From the NCBI RefSeq assembly GCF_029814175.1, contig NZ_CP122312.1, forward strand, positions 2,852,001 to 2,916,000: a DNA stretch of 64,000 nt. Direction: 5' to 3'. The stretch comes from Halospeciosus flavus. GTDB lineage: Archaea; Halobacteriota; Halobacteria; Halobacteriales; Halobacteriaceae. The notes beneath the pieces were generated by a model. It worked only from the letters and a program-made list of their open reading frames with translations, was not told the DNA's origin and did not search any database. The translations under genes were made by a program, and so were the position numbers. Below, in pieces: positions 28,471 through 38,158 of the stretch; the stretch's first letter is position 1, and every line of letters begins with the position of its first letter.

Positions 28471-29724
28471 ATGACCGTCGCGCGCACCGTCGAGCTGGAG
28501 GGACACATCATCGACTCCGGCATCATGCAGCAGTGTTTCGAGACCGTCATGGAGATGGGCGGCAACTTCGACGTCGAGGAGTTCGACGTCGGCCGCCACA
28601 AGGACGCCGAGTCCTACGCCCGCCTCCGCATCGTGGCCGACGACGAGGAGACCCTCCAGTCCATCGTCCACGAACTCCACCAGATCGGTGTCAACCCTAC
28701 CGAGCCGCAGGACGCCCAACTCGAACCCGCACCCGAAGACCAGGTCGTCCCCACGGGCTTCTACTCGACGACCAACCACCCGACGCAGATTCGCGTCGAC
28801 GGCGAGTGGTGGGACGTCGAGGACATGGAGATGGACTGCGCCGTCGTCGTCGACCGGGAGACCGGCACCGCGACGACGAAGGTCCTCAACGCCATCGACG
28901 AGGACGACCTCGTGGTCGTCGGCGAGGCCGGCATCCGCGTCGACCCGCCCGAACGCCCGCGCGACGGCGGCGGTCCCTTCGGCTTCATGCAGGGCGGCGT
29001 CTCCGCCGAGCGCCCCTCCGAGTCGCTCATCGCCGAGGTCGCGGACGCGATGCAGGAGACCAAAGACGAGGGCGGGAAGATCCTCGCCGTCGCCGGCCCG
29101 GCGCTCATCCACTCGGGCGCGGGTGACGCCCTCGCCGCCCTCGTCCGCGAGGGGTACATCGACGGCCTCTCGGCGGGCAACGGCTTCGCCGTCCACGACG
29201 TCGAACGCGGGATGTACGGCACCTCCCTCGGCATGGACATCGAGACGCTCGAACACCCCCGCAAGGGCCACAAACACCACATCTACGCCATCAGCGAGGT
29301 CATCCGCTCGGGCAGCATCCCCGAGGCCATCGAGGATGGGAAGATCCAGGAGGGCGTGATGTACGAGTGCGTCCAGAACGACGTCGACTACGTGCTCGCG
29401 GGCTCTATCCGCGACGACGGCCCCCTGCCCGACACCATCTCGGACACGGTCGAGGCGCAGAACGCCATCCGCGAGCAGGCCCACGAGGCCGACATGGTCC
29501 TGATGATGTCCACCCTGCTGCACTCCGTCGCGGTGGGCAACTGTCTCCCCTCCACCACCAAGGTCGTCTGTGTCGACATCAACCCCGCCACCGTCACCCA
29601 ACTGCTCGACCGCGGGAGCGCCCAGGCCATCGGGATGGTCACGGACATCGGGACGTTCGTGCCGACGCTCGCCGAGAACCTGCTCGGCGACGAGGCGGGC
29701 GAGGAGACCGGTATCTACGAGTGA
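28471..29724 (+). CDS. TIGR00300 family protein, archaeal ornithine cyclodeaminase type
   Basis: The 417-residue protein has the LOR/SDH-type N-terminal domain (VELEGHIIDSGIMQQCFE) and a C-terminal Rossmann-like domain with VDINPATVTQLLDRGS. This family includes an archaeal ornithine cyclodeaminase from Methanococcus and the cyclodeaminase part of cyanobacterial ArgZ/AgrE. It would convert ornithine to proline and ammonia. The start is ATG 28471, directly before the conserved TVARTVELEG. Confidence 0.82.
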   Translation: MTVARTVELEGHIIDSGIMQQCFETVMEMGGNFDVEEFDVGRHKDAESYARLRIVADDEETLQSIVHELHQIGVNPTEPQDAQLEPAPEDQVVPTGFYSTTNHPTQIRVDGEWWDVEDMEMDCAVVVDRETGTATTKVLNAIDEDDLVVVGEAGIRVDPPERPRDGGGPFGFMQGGVSAERPSESLIAEVADAMQETKDEGGKILAVAGPALIHSGAGDALAALVREGYIDGLSAGNGFAVHDVERGMYGTSLGMDIETLEHPRKGHKHHIYAISEVIRSGSIPEAIEDGKIQEGVMYECVQNDVDYVLAGSIRDDGPLPDTISDTVEAQNAIREQAHEADMVLMMSTLLHSVAVGNCLPSTTKVVCVDINPATVTQLLDRGSAQAIGMVTDIGTFVPTLAENLLGDEAGEETGIYE

Positions 29725-29727
29725 GGA

Positions 29728-30204
29728 TCAAAAGCGCGAGGGCACTCGTTCGACCGCGCGACCGAGGCGCCGGGCGACCCGGTCCCGCCAGGTAGCGAGT
29801 CCGTCGAGACCGACGACGAACGCGAGCGCGAACGCGAGAAGCGCGGTCAGGACACCGGTCGCGACCAGCAGTGCGTCGGTCCCCAGCGGCGGCGAGGCGA
29901 GACCGAGGAGCGCCGCGAGCGGCCACGGCGCGAGGAGGCACGCGGCGGTGAATAGACCGACCGTGGCCCGCCGGAGATTGATTGAGGTGGCGACGACCCC
30001 CGCGGGGAACCCGACGAGCGCGGCGACCCAGAGTGCGACGGTGAACCGCCGAATCGGCCCTAGAACGGGCACGCGTACGGTCACATCGACGATCGCGTAG
30101 AGAACGAGTTGGACCGGTGCTTGGAGGCCGACGGTGAAGCCGAACCCGAGCGCGAGCGCGCGGAACAGCCGCGAACCACCGCTCTCGTGTCCGACCGAGA
30201 ACAC
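29728..30204 (-). CDS. membrane protein, unknown
   Basis: The 158-residue protein has four to five membrane helices and a basic C-terminal tail. It starts at a GTG (30204). It lies 4 nt from the end of the convergent TIGR00300 gene and shortly downstream of the deoxyhypusine synthase gene on the same strand, so it may be co-transcribed with it. No family recognised. Confidence 0.6.
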   Translation of the reverse strand: MFSVGHESGGSRLFRALALGFGFTVGLQAPVQLVLYAIVDVTVRVPVLGPIRRFTVALWVAALVGFPAGVVATSINLRRATVGLFTAACLLAPWPLAALLGLASPPLGTDALLVATGVLTALLAFALAFVVGLDGLATWRDRVARRLGRAVERVPSRF

Positions 30205-30256
30205 GTTCGCAGTTCGTCGACGGCCAGGAAAGGTGTGTCGGCCGTACTCCGCTTCG

Positions 30257-31297
30257 CTACTCCGCTCCGTCGAGGCGGTCGCGCGCCGCCGCGACGACCA
30301 GCGGGAGCGTGATGGTCGCGTCGGCGTACACCGAGGCGTTCCGGGCGGCTTTCTCCAGTTTCCCCCACGAGCGGGCCTCGTCCAGCGTCGCGCCGGAGAG
30401 ACCGCCGGTGTTCGGCGGGTCCATCGTGAGTTGGACGGCGTAGTCGTAGGCCTCGGGGACGACGAGCATCGTCTGGAGGACGTAGTTCTTCGGGACGCCG
30501 CCGCCGACGACCATCGCGCCGGCCTTCTCGGCCTCGAAGGCGAGGTCGGTGATGTGGGTCATGTCCCCCAGCGCGTCGAGCGCGAAGTCGGAGGTCTGGG
30601 AGTACATCCAGGCCTGCAGACCCAGCACCGAGTCCTGGATGGCGGGGACGTAGATCGGCACGTCGTTCTCGTAGGCGGCCGCCGCGATGCCGGCGTCTTC
30701 CTCGATTCCCTGTTCTTCGTTCACTTCGGCGTTCGCCTTCCCGAGCGCCTCGCTGAACTCCTGGATCGAGACGGTGCGTTCGACCTGCGGGAAGACGTGT
30801 TCGCGGAGGTGGGACTCGAACAGCGCGAAGTGCTCTTGGGGGAGGTAGACGTTGTAGATGCGGTCGACCTCCTCGTCGCGCAGTTGCTCGTCGAACTCCC
30901 GTTCGCTCATTCCCTCGGCGTGCTCTTGGCCGTGGTGATGCTTGCCGCCGACCGCCTCGATGGCGTCGTGGGTGAGGTTCGCGCCGGTCGTCACGAGCGC
31001 GTCGATGTGGCCGTCGCGAATCAGGTCGGCCACGACCTGACGCATCCCGGCTGGGACCATCGCGCCGGCGAGACCGAAGAAGTTGGTCACGTCGTCGTCG
31101 CCGAGCATCTCGGCGTAGATGTCGGCGGCCTCGTGGAGGTCCGCGGCACCGATTCCCGCGTGTCCGTACTCCTCGACGAGTTCGCCGACGGACATCCCCG
31201 CCCCGGCCTGCGTGTGGCCGATGGGGTCGTGGCTGAAGGCCTCGCGGTGGGGCATCTCGTGTCCGTCCTCGTCGTGGTCGTGACCCTCGTCGCTCAT
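30257..31297 (-). CDS. dys: deoxyhypusine synthase
   Basis: The 346-residue protein has the NAD-binding TGANLTHD and AGAMVVGGGVPKNY segments and the active-site Lys in SWGKLEK near the C-terminus. It modifies the hypusine lysine of aIF5A, whose gene is 4 kb away next to agmatinase. The N-terminus has a His/Asp-rich extension (SDEGHDHDEDGHE). The start ATG 31297 is used because the longer reading is Pro/Arg-rich and unlikely. Confidence 0.93.
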   Translation of the reverse strand: MSDEGHDHDEDGHEMPHREAFSHDPIGHTQAGAGMSVGELVEEYGHAGIGAADLHEAADIYAEMLGDDDVTNFFGLAGAMVPAGMRQVVADLIRDGHIDALVTTGANLTHDAIEAVGGKHHHGQEHAEGMSEREFDEQLRDEEVDRIYNVYLPQEHFALFESHLREHVFPQVERTVSIQEFSEALGKANAEVNEEQGIEEDAGIAAAAYENDVPIYVPAIQDSVLGLQAWMYSQTSDFALDALGDMTHITDLAFEAEKAGAMVVGGGVPKNYVLQTMLVVPEAYDYAVQLTMDPPNTGGLSGATLDEARSWGKLEKAARNASVYADATITLPLVVAAARDRLDGAE

Positions 31298-31396
31298 ACA
31301 CGAACGTGGGGGTGGCGGCGGTTTGAAGGGCCCGATTCGGCGTTCGCTGGACAATCAGGGTCAAAGTCGAAGAGGGTCGCCCACGTAGTAGGTACA

Positions 31397-32176
31397 ATGA
31401 CTCCACGCGAACAGGTCGCTTACCTGTTCGGGTCGTCCAACCGACCGACGCTGCTCCGTGCCCTCCACGAGGACCCACGCCGACCCTCGGAACTCACCAC
31501 CGACTACGACGTCTCCCGTGCCACCGTCCAGCGGACGCTCGCGGGCTTCTGCGAGCGCGACTGGACTCGTCGCGACGGCCACACCTACCGGACGACGCTG
31601 GCCGGCGACCTCGTCCTGGAACGCTACGACGACCTCCTCGACGCCGCCCACCTCGTCGACAGCACCGGCGACCTCCTCCAGACGCTCGGTGCGAGCGCAC
31701 GCGGCCTCTCGACCGAGATGCTCGCCGACGCGACCGTCGTGACCGCGGAGTCGAATCGCCCTCACGCGCCCTTCGAGTTCTACCGCGACTACCTCCTCGA
31801 CGTCGACGTCGACCACTGTCTGTCGGTCGTGCCGGTCACCAACGACTTCTACGGCGAGGCCCACCAGTCGCTCGCGGAGCGGGGTGTCGACGCGTCCGTC
31901 GTCGTCGACGGGGCCGCCCTCGACGCGGCCGGCCGGGACCACCCGGCGGTCGCCCCGGCCCACGAGACGAGCGGGTTCGACCTGTCCGTCGTCGAGGAGT
32001 GCCCGCCGTTCGGTCTCACCGTCGCCGGCGAGCACGTCCTCCTCGGGGCGTTCGACGACAGCGGACACGCCCAGGCGTACCTCGTCGGGCGGAACGAATC
32101 CCTCCGCGACTGGGGCGAGGAGCGCTACGAGACCCTGGCCTCGCGGGCGACACCACTCGAGGCTGCCGACGACTGA
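31397..32176 (+). CDS. winged-helix transcriptional regulator
   Basis: The 259-residue protein has an N-terminal winged helix (about residues 10-70: PSELTTDYDVSRATVQRTL as the recognition helix region) and a C-terminal sensor-like domain of about 170 residues (FDLSVVEECPPFGLTVAGEH). It matches the architecture of haloarchaeal MarR/ArsR-like regulators with a C-terminal ligand domain. It is divergent from deoxyhypusine synthase; 99 nt separate the starts. Its target is not evident. Confidence 0.82.
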   Translation: MTPREQVAYLFGSSNRPTLLRALHEDPRRPSELTTDYDVSRATVQRTLAGFCERDWTRRDGHTYRTTLAGDLVLERYDDLLDAAHLVDSTGDLLQTLGASARGLSTEMLADATVVTAESNRPHAPFEFYRDYLLDVDVDHCLSVVPVTNDFYGEAHQSLAERGVDASVVVDGAALDAAGRDHPAVAPAHETSGFDLSVVEECPPFGLTVAGEHVLLGAFDDSGHAQAYLVGRNESLRDWGEERYETLASRATPLEAADD

Positions 32177-32463
32177 GGGGACGGAACCGACCGGACCCCT
32201 CCGCCCGGTGGCTGTTGCACACCGTGCGACGTCACTCGGGGGGTGCCTATATCCGGCCGACTCACGTCGGTTAGTACGGGTCGCCGGCGTCGCGACGGTC
32301 TCCACTCCGTCGCTACGCTCTGGGCGACTCCGTCGCTACCTCGAGCGATTCTCTGGGGGGAGTCTGAGGTGGCGTCGATTGGGGGAGTATACGTCGTCCG
32401 GCCCGAGCGCCTGTCCTCGTCCCGCGAGGGTGGCGTCGGCCGCGGACGGCGTTTTCTGGCGAT
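32177..32463. other. 287-bp convergent spacer
   Basis: The spacer lies between two gene 3' ends. It holds a perfect 13-bp direct repeat (ACTCCGTCGCTAC at 32304-32316 and 32327-32339) and a TATA-like CCTATATCC (32246-32254) with no gene after it. I see no credible reading frame. Confidence 0.5.
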
Positions 32464-33231
32464 TCAGAGACCAGTCGGGTGCTCGACGTACGTCGTCTCC
32501 AGGCCCCACTCGTCGGCGAGCGCCTGCAGCGAGCGGACGCCGAACGTCTCGGTCGCGTAGTGTCCGGCGAGGAATACGTTGATACCCGCCTCCTTCGCTT
32601 CGTGGTACACTTTCTGTTTCCCCTCGCCGGTGACGAGTGCGTCCGCGCCGGCGTCGACCGCCTCGTCTAGCCAGTCGCTCCCGCTCCCGGTCAGGACGGC
32701 GACGTCCTCGACCGTGTCGGGACCGAAGTCGAGGACCTGGACGAACTCGCCGTCGTGTTCGAGTTCCGTCTCCAGCAGGTCGGCGAGTTCGTCGACCGAG
32801 AAGGGGTCGACCGCCCGACCAATCGTCCCGACGTGTTCCGGTCCCACCTCCCCGAACGGCGAGCGGTCCACGAGGTCGAGGACGTCCGCGACGCCGGCGG
32901 CGTTGCCCAACTCCTGGTGGCCGTCGAGCGGGAGGTGTGAGACGTAGAGTGCGAGGTCGTTCTCGACGAGCGGTTCGATACGGCCGTACTCGCGGCCGGT
33001 CACGCGGTCGAGTCCGCCCCAGACGAGACCGTGGTGGGTGACGAGGACGTCCGCGCCGGCCTCCGCCGCGGCCTCGATGGTCTCGGCGGCGGCGTCGACG
33101 GCGAAGGCGACGTGTTCGACGTCCCCGTCCGGCGGGCCGACCTGCAATCCGTTGGCGCTGGCGTCGACGTCGGCGTAGTCCGCGGTTCGGAGTTCGTCGT
33201 CGTAGCGGTCGACGAGTTCACTGAGTCGCAT
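32464..33231 (-). CDS. NIF3/YqfO family (Nif3-like dinuclear metal center) protein
   Basis: The 255-residue protein has the metal-binding VLVTHHGLVWGG near residue 65 and a C-terminal HYATETFGV, the two halves of the NIF3 dinuclear site. It belongs to the GTP cyclohydrolase I type 2/NIF3 family; the function is uncertain. A TATA-like CTTATG (33256-33261, minus strand) is about 27 nt before ATG 33231, so this start is preferred over the ATG at 33258 inside that box. Confidence 0.88.
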   Translation of the reverse strand: MRLSELVDRYDDELRTADYADVDASANGLQVGPPDGDVEHVAFAVDAAAETIEAAAEAGADVLVTHHGLVWGGLDRVTGREYGRIEPLVENDLALYVSHLPLDGHQELGNAAGVADVLDLVDRSPFGEVGPEHVGTIGRAVDPFSVDELADLLETELEHDGEFVQVLDFGPDTVEDVAVLTGSGSDWLDEAVDAGADALVTGEGKQKVYHEAKEAGINVFLAGHYATETFGVRSLQALADEWGLETTYVEHPTGL

Positions 33232-33368
33232 GGTCGGCCCGTCGGCCGGGAGGGGCATAAGTTCACGTAGGAGCGCGCGACCAGAGGAGTCGATGCGCTG
33301 AGAACGGCCGGCGGCGTCGCGCGGGAGCGCGGGGCAGCGCCGTCGGCAGGGAGTGCCCCGCCTGTTCG

Positions 33369-34031
33369 CTATTCCCGCCGAAGGACGATACTCAGGGCGC
33401 CGACGACGACCAGCGTAGTGAGCGCGATTGTTCGGGCTACGGGATCCCAGCCACCGGTCCCGGCGACACGCTGAACCACGTAGAACTGTCCGTCGTGCTC
33501 GACGACGCGCCCGGTCGAGTCGTCGGGGAGTGGGTCGTGTGTCGTCGCGCTCCCCTCGCGGACCGCTCGCCGGACGGCGTCGGCGAGTAGAGGAGAAGAA
33601 ACCGGCGCCGAGAGGTCCGAGAGTGCCTGTTGGACGGTGACTGGTGCGAGCCGGACGACTTCTCCCTGGTCCGTGTCGTTCACCTCGACGCGGTGCAGTC
33701 GGGTCTCCAGCGGGGGCTCTCGCCACCCGTCCATCTCGACGCGGATGTAGCGGGCACGATGCAGGACGTGAACTGCGGCGACCGGGTCGGAACCATTCTG
33801 GAACGTCCGCGAGAGTGCGACGCAGGAGACCGTCGGATTGGCGACGTCGAGACACCCGATTCCACGGATCTCGTAGACTTCGGGCGGTACGTGGATCGAA
33901 GACCCATCCGGATTCAGCGCGACTCGCTCGTAGCGGTAGGTCGGCTCGCCGACGTGGAGGGCGCCGAACCACAGCGGCGAGAGCAAGAGCACGACCCCGA
34001 GGAGGACCCGTGCGTAAGTCACTCGTGACAT
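33369..34031 (-). CDS. membrane-anchored extracytoplasmic protein, unknown
   Basis: The 220-residue protein has an N-terminal helix (VLLGVVLLLSPLWFGAL), an external domain of about 160 residues ending in a strand GQFYVVQRV, and a C-terminal helix (IALTTLVVVGALSIVL). The architecture and final strand resemble the protein at 49102-49572, so they may be distant relatives. It sits 34 nt downstream of agmatinase. Function unknown. Confidence 0.65.
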   Translation of the reverse strand: MSRVTYARVLLGVVLLLSPLWFGALHVGEPTYRYERVALNPDGSSIHVPPEVYEIRGIGCLDVANPTVSCVALSRTFQNGSDPVAAVHVLHRARYIRVEMDGWREPPLETRLHRVEVNDTDQGEVVRLAPVTVQQALSDLSAPVSSPLLADAVRRAVREGSATTHDPLPDDSTGRVVEHDGQFYVVQRVAGTGGWDPVARTIALTTLVVVGALSIVLRRE

Positions 34032-34065
34032 GCGTGACACGGCCGGTACTCCCGAGCGCTCCGCC

Positions 34066-34884
34066 TTAGTTCTGCGCGTCGGCGTGCTCGGCGTGCGCGA
34101 AGACGAAGTCGCGGAGGAGTTTCCCGCCGAGCAACGCGGCCTGTCCGTCGTCGCGGTCGTTGACCTCCACGACGTCGAAGGCCACCGACTGCGGGGCGAG
34201 GTCGGCGACGAGCGATCGCAACTCACGCGAGGTGAGACCGCCGGGTTCGGGGGTCCCGGTCCCGGGTGCGAACGCGGGGTCGGCGGCGTCGACGTCGACG
34301 CTGCAGTACACCGAGCGCTCGCCGAAGTCCGGGTTCCAGTCGGCGGCCTCGTCGGGTTCGACGACGGTCACGTCCGCCTCGGCGGCCCGCTCCCACTCAC
34401 TTCCGCTCCCGGAGCGGGCGCCGACGACGACGGCCTCGTCGGCCACGTCGAGGGCGTGTCGCGTCACCGTCGAGTGGCTGTAGGGGTCGCCGTCGTACGC
34501 CTCGCGGAGGTCGAGGTGGGCGTCGAGTGCGACGAACACGTCCGGGTCGACCGCTCGCACGGCGGCGACCGAGACGGTGTGCTCGCCGCCGACGAGTACG
34601 GGGACGGCGTCGTCGAGCAGGACGTCGGTCACGACGCCTTCGAGGTAGTCGAGGTAGTCGGGGGCGTCGTTCCACGCGCGGACGTCGCCGTGGTCGTGGA
34701 CGCCGAGGTCGGAGAAACGAGCGTCGTAGCGGTGGTCGTAGTCTTCGAAGGTCCGGGAGAACTGTCGGACCCGGTCCGGACCGAATCGAGTGCCCGGTTG
34801 GAACGTGGTCGAGGCGTCCAGCGGCGCGCCGACGACCACGAAGTTGGCCACGTCGCGGTCGGTCGTCGCGCCGGGGAACGTCAT
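34066..34884 (-). CDS. speB: agmatinase/arginase family ureohydrolase
   Basis: The 272-residue protein has the Mn-binding motifs GGEHTVS, DAHLDLRE and SVDVDAADPAFAPGTG of ureohydrolases. It should hydrolyse agmatine to putrescine and urea. Its ATG overlaps the aIF5A stop (TAATG). In Haloferax a linked agmatinase takes part in making the deoxyhypusine modification of aIF5A, so the linkage here is meaningful. It could also act on a modified aIF5A intermediate. Confidence 0.92.
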   Translation of the reverse strand: MTFPGATTDRDVANFVVVGAPLDASTTFQPGTRFGPDRVRQFSRTFEDYDHRYDARFSDLGVHDHGDVRAWNDAPDYLDYLEGVVTDVLLDDAVPVLVGGEHTVSVAAVRAVDPDVFVALDAHLDLREAYDGDPYSHSTVTRHALDVADEAVVVGARSGSGSEWERAAEADVTVVEPDEAADWNPDFGERSVYCSVDVDAADPAFAPGTGTPEPGGLTSRELRSLVADLAPQSVAFDVVEVNDRDDGQAALLGGKLLRDFVFAHAEHADAQN

Positions 34885-35264
34885 TACTTCAGAATCTTGC
34901 GCTGGCCCTCGAACTCGAGGTACTCGATCTCGTCGTCGGGGGAGAGGTCCTCTTCCTCGGGAATCTCCATCGTGATGGTCTCGTAGGTCTCGAGGTCCAT
35001 GACCTGCGCGACCGTCTCGCTCTCGATGCTGACGACCTGGCCCTGTTTGCGGTTGATGACCGGGACCCAGATCTTCGCGTCGACCGGCTGGCTGAGCGAG
35101 CGCTTCTTGCCGTCGAAGACGCCCTCGGCCTCGATGCGGGCCTTCGCGCTGCCGTGCTTGCCCGGCTTCGCCGTGCTGTAGGAGTTGATCTTACAGGCGG
35201 CGTCGTCGATCATCACGTAGTTGCCTTCCTGAAGGTCGCGAACTTCCTTCTGTTCCGTGGCCAT
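34884..35264 (-). CDS. translation factor aIF5A (eIF5A homologue)
   Basis: The 126-residue protein has the hypusine loop [10 protein letters not shown], with Lys36 as the modified residue, and a C-terminal OB-like domain. aIF5A helps ribosomes through difficult peptide bonds. Its stop overlaps the agmatinase start, and deoxyhypusine synthase is 3.6 kb downstream, so the substrate and two modification enzymes are in one region. Confidence 0.96.
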   Translation of the reverse strand: MATEQKEVRDLQEGNYVMIDDAACKINSYSTAKPGKHGSAKARIEAEGVFDGKKRSLSQPVDAKIWVPVINRKQGQVVSIESETVAQVMDLETYETITMEIPEEEDLSPDDEIEYLEFEGQRKILK

Positions 35265-35342
35265 GTTCCCGCTTTCACGATGTACGGGTATAAACGGTTT
35301 GAATCGCGTCTCCGGCAGGGAGGCGCCTTCGTCCCCCCGCGT

Positions 35343-36413
35343 TCAGTGTTCGGCGAGGAAGTCGTCGAGTCGTTCGAGTCCGTCCGCCAGTTCCTCGGTC
35401 GGGAGGCCGAAGCCGATGCGGAAGTAGCCGTCGAAGGCGTCGCCGAAACAGCCACCGGGCGCGAGGACGACCGATACCTCCTCGACGACCTGCCGGCAGA
35501 AGTCCCGCGACCCCTCGAAGCCCTCGGGCACGGTGACGAAGCCGTTGACGCCGACCGGGTCGTGCCAGTCGAGACCGTGCTCGTCGAGGAAGTCGGCGAC
35601 GAGGTCGTGGTTCTGCCGAACGACCTCGCGGTTCGCGGGTACGATGGACTGCTGGTCGTCGATGGCCTGCTTCGCGACGTGCTGGTCGATCTTCCCGGCG
35701 GAGATAGTCGTGTAGTCCTTCCACCCCCACGCGGCGTCGACGACGGCTTCGGGGCCGGCGAGCCACCCGAATCGGAGACCCGCGAGACCGAAGGATTTGG
35801 TGACGCTCGACGTGCTGATGCCGTACTCTCCGAGGCTCGCGACCGGGTCGATGGGCTCCTCGGCGAGCAGGCGGTACACCTCGTCGCAGAGGAGGTAGGT
35901 GTCTCGCTCGGCACAGGCCTCGTAGAGGTCCTCGACTTCGCCCTGCGGGTGGTACTTCCCGGTCGGGTTGTTCGGGTTGTTGAGGACGACGACCTCGGTG
36001 TTCTCTTGCATCGCGTCGACCACCGCGTCGACGTCGAGGTCCCACTCCGGCGGTTCGAGTTCGACCCGGGTCACGTCCGCGATGGCCTCGGGGACGGCGT
36101 GGAGCGCCTGGTAAGTAGGGGTGACGACGACGGCGTGGTCGTCCTCGTCGAGGAGGGCGTGGAACGCGAGGTAGTTGGCCTCTTGGGCGCCACAGGTGAA
36201 CAAAACCTCCTCGGCCGGCCGGTCGTAGCGGGCGCCGACCTCGGCGCGGAACTCGGGGTCGCCGTTCGTGGGGATGACGTAGCCGAGTTCGCCGACGTCG
36301 AGGTCGAAGCGCTCGGTCGAGAGGCTCCGGATACCGCTCTCGGCGAGCATCAGGTCGGCCTCGTGTTCGTACTCGGCGAACCAGCGCTCCAGTTCGAAGG
36401 GGGCGATGTCCAT
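35343..36413 (-). CDS. PLP-dependent aminotransferase, class I/II
   Basis: The 356-residue protein has NNPNNPTGKY (pyridoxal-contacting Asn), DEVYRLL and the Schiff-base Lys in SSVTKSFGLAGLRFGW. The length is slightly short for the fold-type I aminotransferase family but all catalytic segments are present. The substrate is unclear; aspartate/alanine or cysteine-lyase-like activities are possible. It stands alone between aIF5A and the UbiB-like gene. Confidence 0.88.
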   Translation of the reverse strand: MDIAPFELERWFAEYEHEADLMLAESGIRSLSTERFDLDVGELGYVIPTNGDPEFRAEVGARYDRPAEEVLFTCGAQEANYLAFHALLDEDDHAVVVTPTYQALHAVPEAIADVTRVELEPPEWDLDVDAVVDAMQENTEVVVLNNPNNPTGKYHPQGEVEDLYEACAERDTYLLCDEVYRLLAEEPIDPVASLGEYGISTSSVTKSFGLAGLRFGWLAGPEAVVDAAWGWKDYTTISAGKIDQHVAKQAIDDQQSIVPANREVVRQNHDLVADFLDEHGLDWHDPVGVNGFVTVPEGFEGSRDFCRQVVEEVSVVLAPGGCFGDAFDGYFRIGFGLPTEELADGLERLDDFLAEH

Positions 36414-36462
36414 ACCGGAGGGTCACCCCCGCGTCACCTAACGGTTCGGAAGCCGGCGCGGG

Positions 36463-38154
36463 CTACGTCTCACGCTCGCCCTCGTTTCCCGCCCGCTCGC
36501 GCTCCTGTAGGTTGTGGCGGGTGAACTGCGGCGTCGCTCGGACGCCCCGGCGCTTCCGGAACGAGCGGTAGAGCCACGCCGCGAAGAGGGCGGTCACACC
36601 GACGAGTGCGAGCGTCACCCGGAGCGCCTCGGGCCGAAGGACGAAGACGAGCGTCGCGGCGACCCCCGAGACACCGGTGAACAGCGCGAGGACGAGGCGG
36701 CGAGCGAGGGTGTCGACGACGTCCTCGTGGTCCTCGACGCCCACGCGGACGAAGAGGTCGTCACGGTTCGTCCGCTCCAGCGCGTCGTCGAGTTTCGGCG
36801 GGACGTCGACCAGCGCCTCGCCGGCGTCACCGAACTGCTCGCGCTTCTCGTCGACGAACTCGCGGACGCCGCGCTCGCGGTAGCCCTGCTCGGTGAGGTA
36901 GTCGGTGGCGACCGAAATGAAGTCGAAGTCGGAGTCGAGGGTGACACACACGCCCTCGACGACCGTCGCGACCCGGAGGACGAGCGCGAGGTTCGAGGGG
37001 AGACGCAGCGGGAACTCGTAGAGCGTGTCCTCGACCTTCCCGACGATCTGCTGGACGCGGTAAGTCTCGATGGACTCCCCGCGGGCGTCGCGGATGGCGA
37101 GTTCCATCACCTCGGCCATGGTCGCCCGGTCGGCGTCGGGGCTCAGTGTCCCCATCTCGACGAGCGCGTCGAGGATGCCGTCGATGTCCTGGTCGGCGAC
37201 GGCGACGTAGAAGTCGACGATCTTCTCCTGGACGAACTCGTCGACCCGACCGCTCATCCCGAAGTCGTAGAAGACGATGGAGCCGTCGGCCTGCACCGCG
37301 AGGTTGCCCGGGTGGGGGTCGGCGTGGAAGACCCCGTCGTCGATAATCATTCGGAGGTAGGCGCGCTGGAGACGCTCTGCGACGGCCGAGCGGTCGACGT
37401 CCATCCGGTCGAGTTCCTCCGTCTCCGTAATCTTCGTGCCCGGGAGGTACTCCATCGTGAGGACGCGTTCGGTCGAACGCTCCTCGGCGACGGTCGGGAT
37501 GCAGATCTTGGGGTCGTCCGCGAAGTTGGACTGAATCTCGGTGAGCATCCGCGCCTCCCGCTCGTAGTTCATCTCCTCGCGGATGGTCTTCGCGAACTCG
37601 TCGGCGAGGTTCGAGAGGGAGAACGCCCGGCCCTCGTCGACGAACTGGACCACGACGGGGAGCGTCCACCGGAGGACCCGGAGGTCCGCCTCGACGAGGG
37701 TCTCGACGCCCGGACGACGTACTTTCACGGCGACCGGTTCGCCCTCGTACTCGGCGCGGTACACCTGCCCGAGACTCGCGCCGCTGATGGGGTCGCGCTC
37801 GAAGTCGTCGAAGGCCTCGTCCACGGGGCCGAGTTCGTCCTCCAACACCTCGCGGGCACCCTCCCACTCGGCGGGCGGTACGCGGTCCTGGAGTTCCGAG
37901 AGGACGTCGACGTACTCCGGCGGGAGGACGTCCGGGCGCGTCGAGAGGAGTTGACCGAGTTTGATGAACGTCGGGCCGAGGGTCAACAGCGTGTCGAGTA
38001 GTCGCTTCGCCCGCCGTAGACGCATCTCCTCGGTGACGCGACGACTTCCACCGAAGAGGAGGAAGCGCCGCCGGTCGCGGAGGAAGGTCCAGACGAGCGG
38101 GAAGAACTGCCAGACGACGAGGACGAACCGGCGGTAGGCCCGGAGTGACGCCAC
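36463..38154 (-). CDS. ABC1/UbiB family atypical protein kinase
   Basis: The 563-residue protein has the family KxGQ element FIKLGQLLSTRPD, a Lys-containing AVKVRRPG, and the catalytic HADPHPGN and YDFGMSG segments. Two membrane helices lie at the C-terminus (about residues 495-540). UbiB-like proteins support isoprenoid quinone synthesis or export with ATPase activity. The GTG start at 38154 is 4 nt after the stop of a small upstream gene, so they form an operon. Confidence 0.92.
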   Translation of the reverse strand: MASLRAYRRFVLVVWQFFPLVWTFLRDRRRFLLFGGSRRVTEEMRLRRAKRLLDTLLTLGPTFIKLGQLLSTRPDVLPPEYVDVLSELQDRVPPAEWEGAREVLEDELGPVDEAFDDFERDPISGASLGQVYRAEYEGEPVAVKVRRPGVETLVEADLRVLRWTLPVVVQFVDEGRAFSLSNLADEFAKTIREEMNYEREARMLTEIQSNFADDPKICIPTVAEERSTERVLTMEYLPGTKITETEELDRMDVDRSAVAERLQRAYLRMIIDDGVFHADPHPGNLAVQADGSIVFYDFGMSGRVDEFVQEKIVDFYVAVADQDIDGILDALVEMGTLSPDADRATMAEVMELAIRDARGESIETYRVQQIVGKVEDTLYEFPLRLPSNLALVLRVATVVEGVCVTLDSDFDFISVATDYLTEQGYRERGVREFVDEKREQFGDAGEALVDVPPKLDDALERTNRDDLFVRVGVEDHEDVVDTLARRLVLALFTGVSGVAATLVFVLRPEALRVTLALVGVTALFAAWLYRSFRKRRGVRATPQFTRHNLQERERAGNEGERET

Positions 38155-38158
38155 CGTA

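Noticed and set aside
32246..32254. Promoter in the convergent spacer
   Set aside because: A TATA-like sequence without any downstream gene; kept only as a note in the spacer entry.
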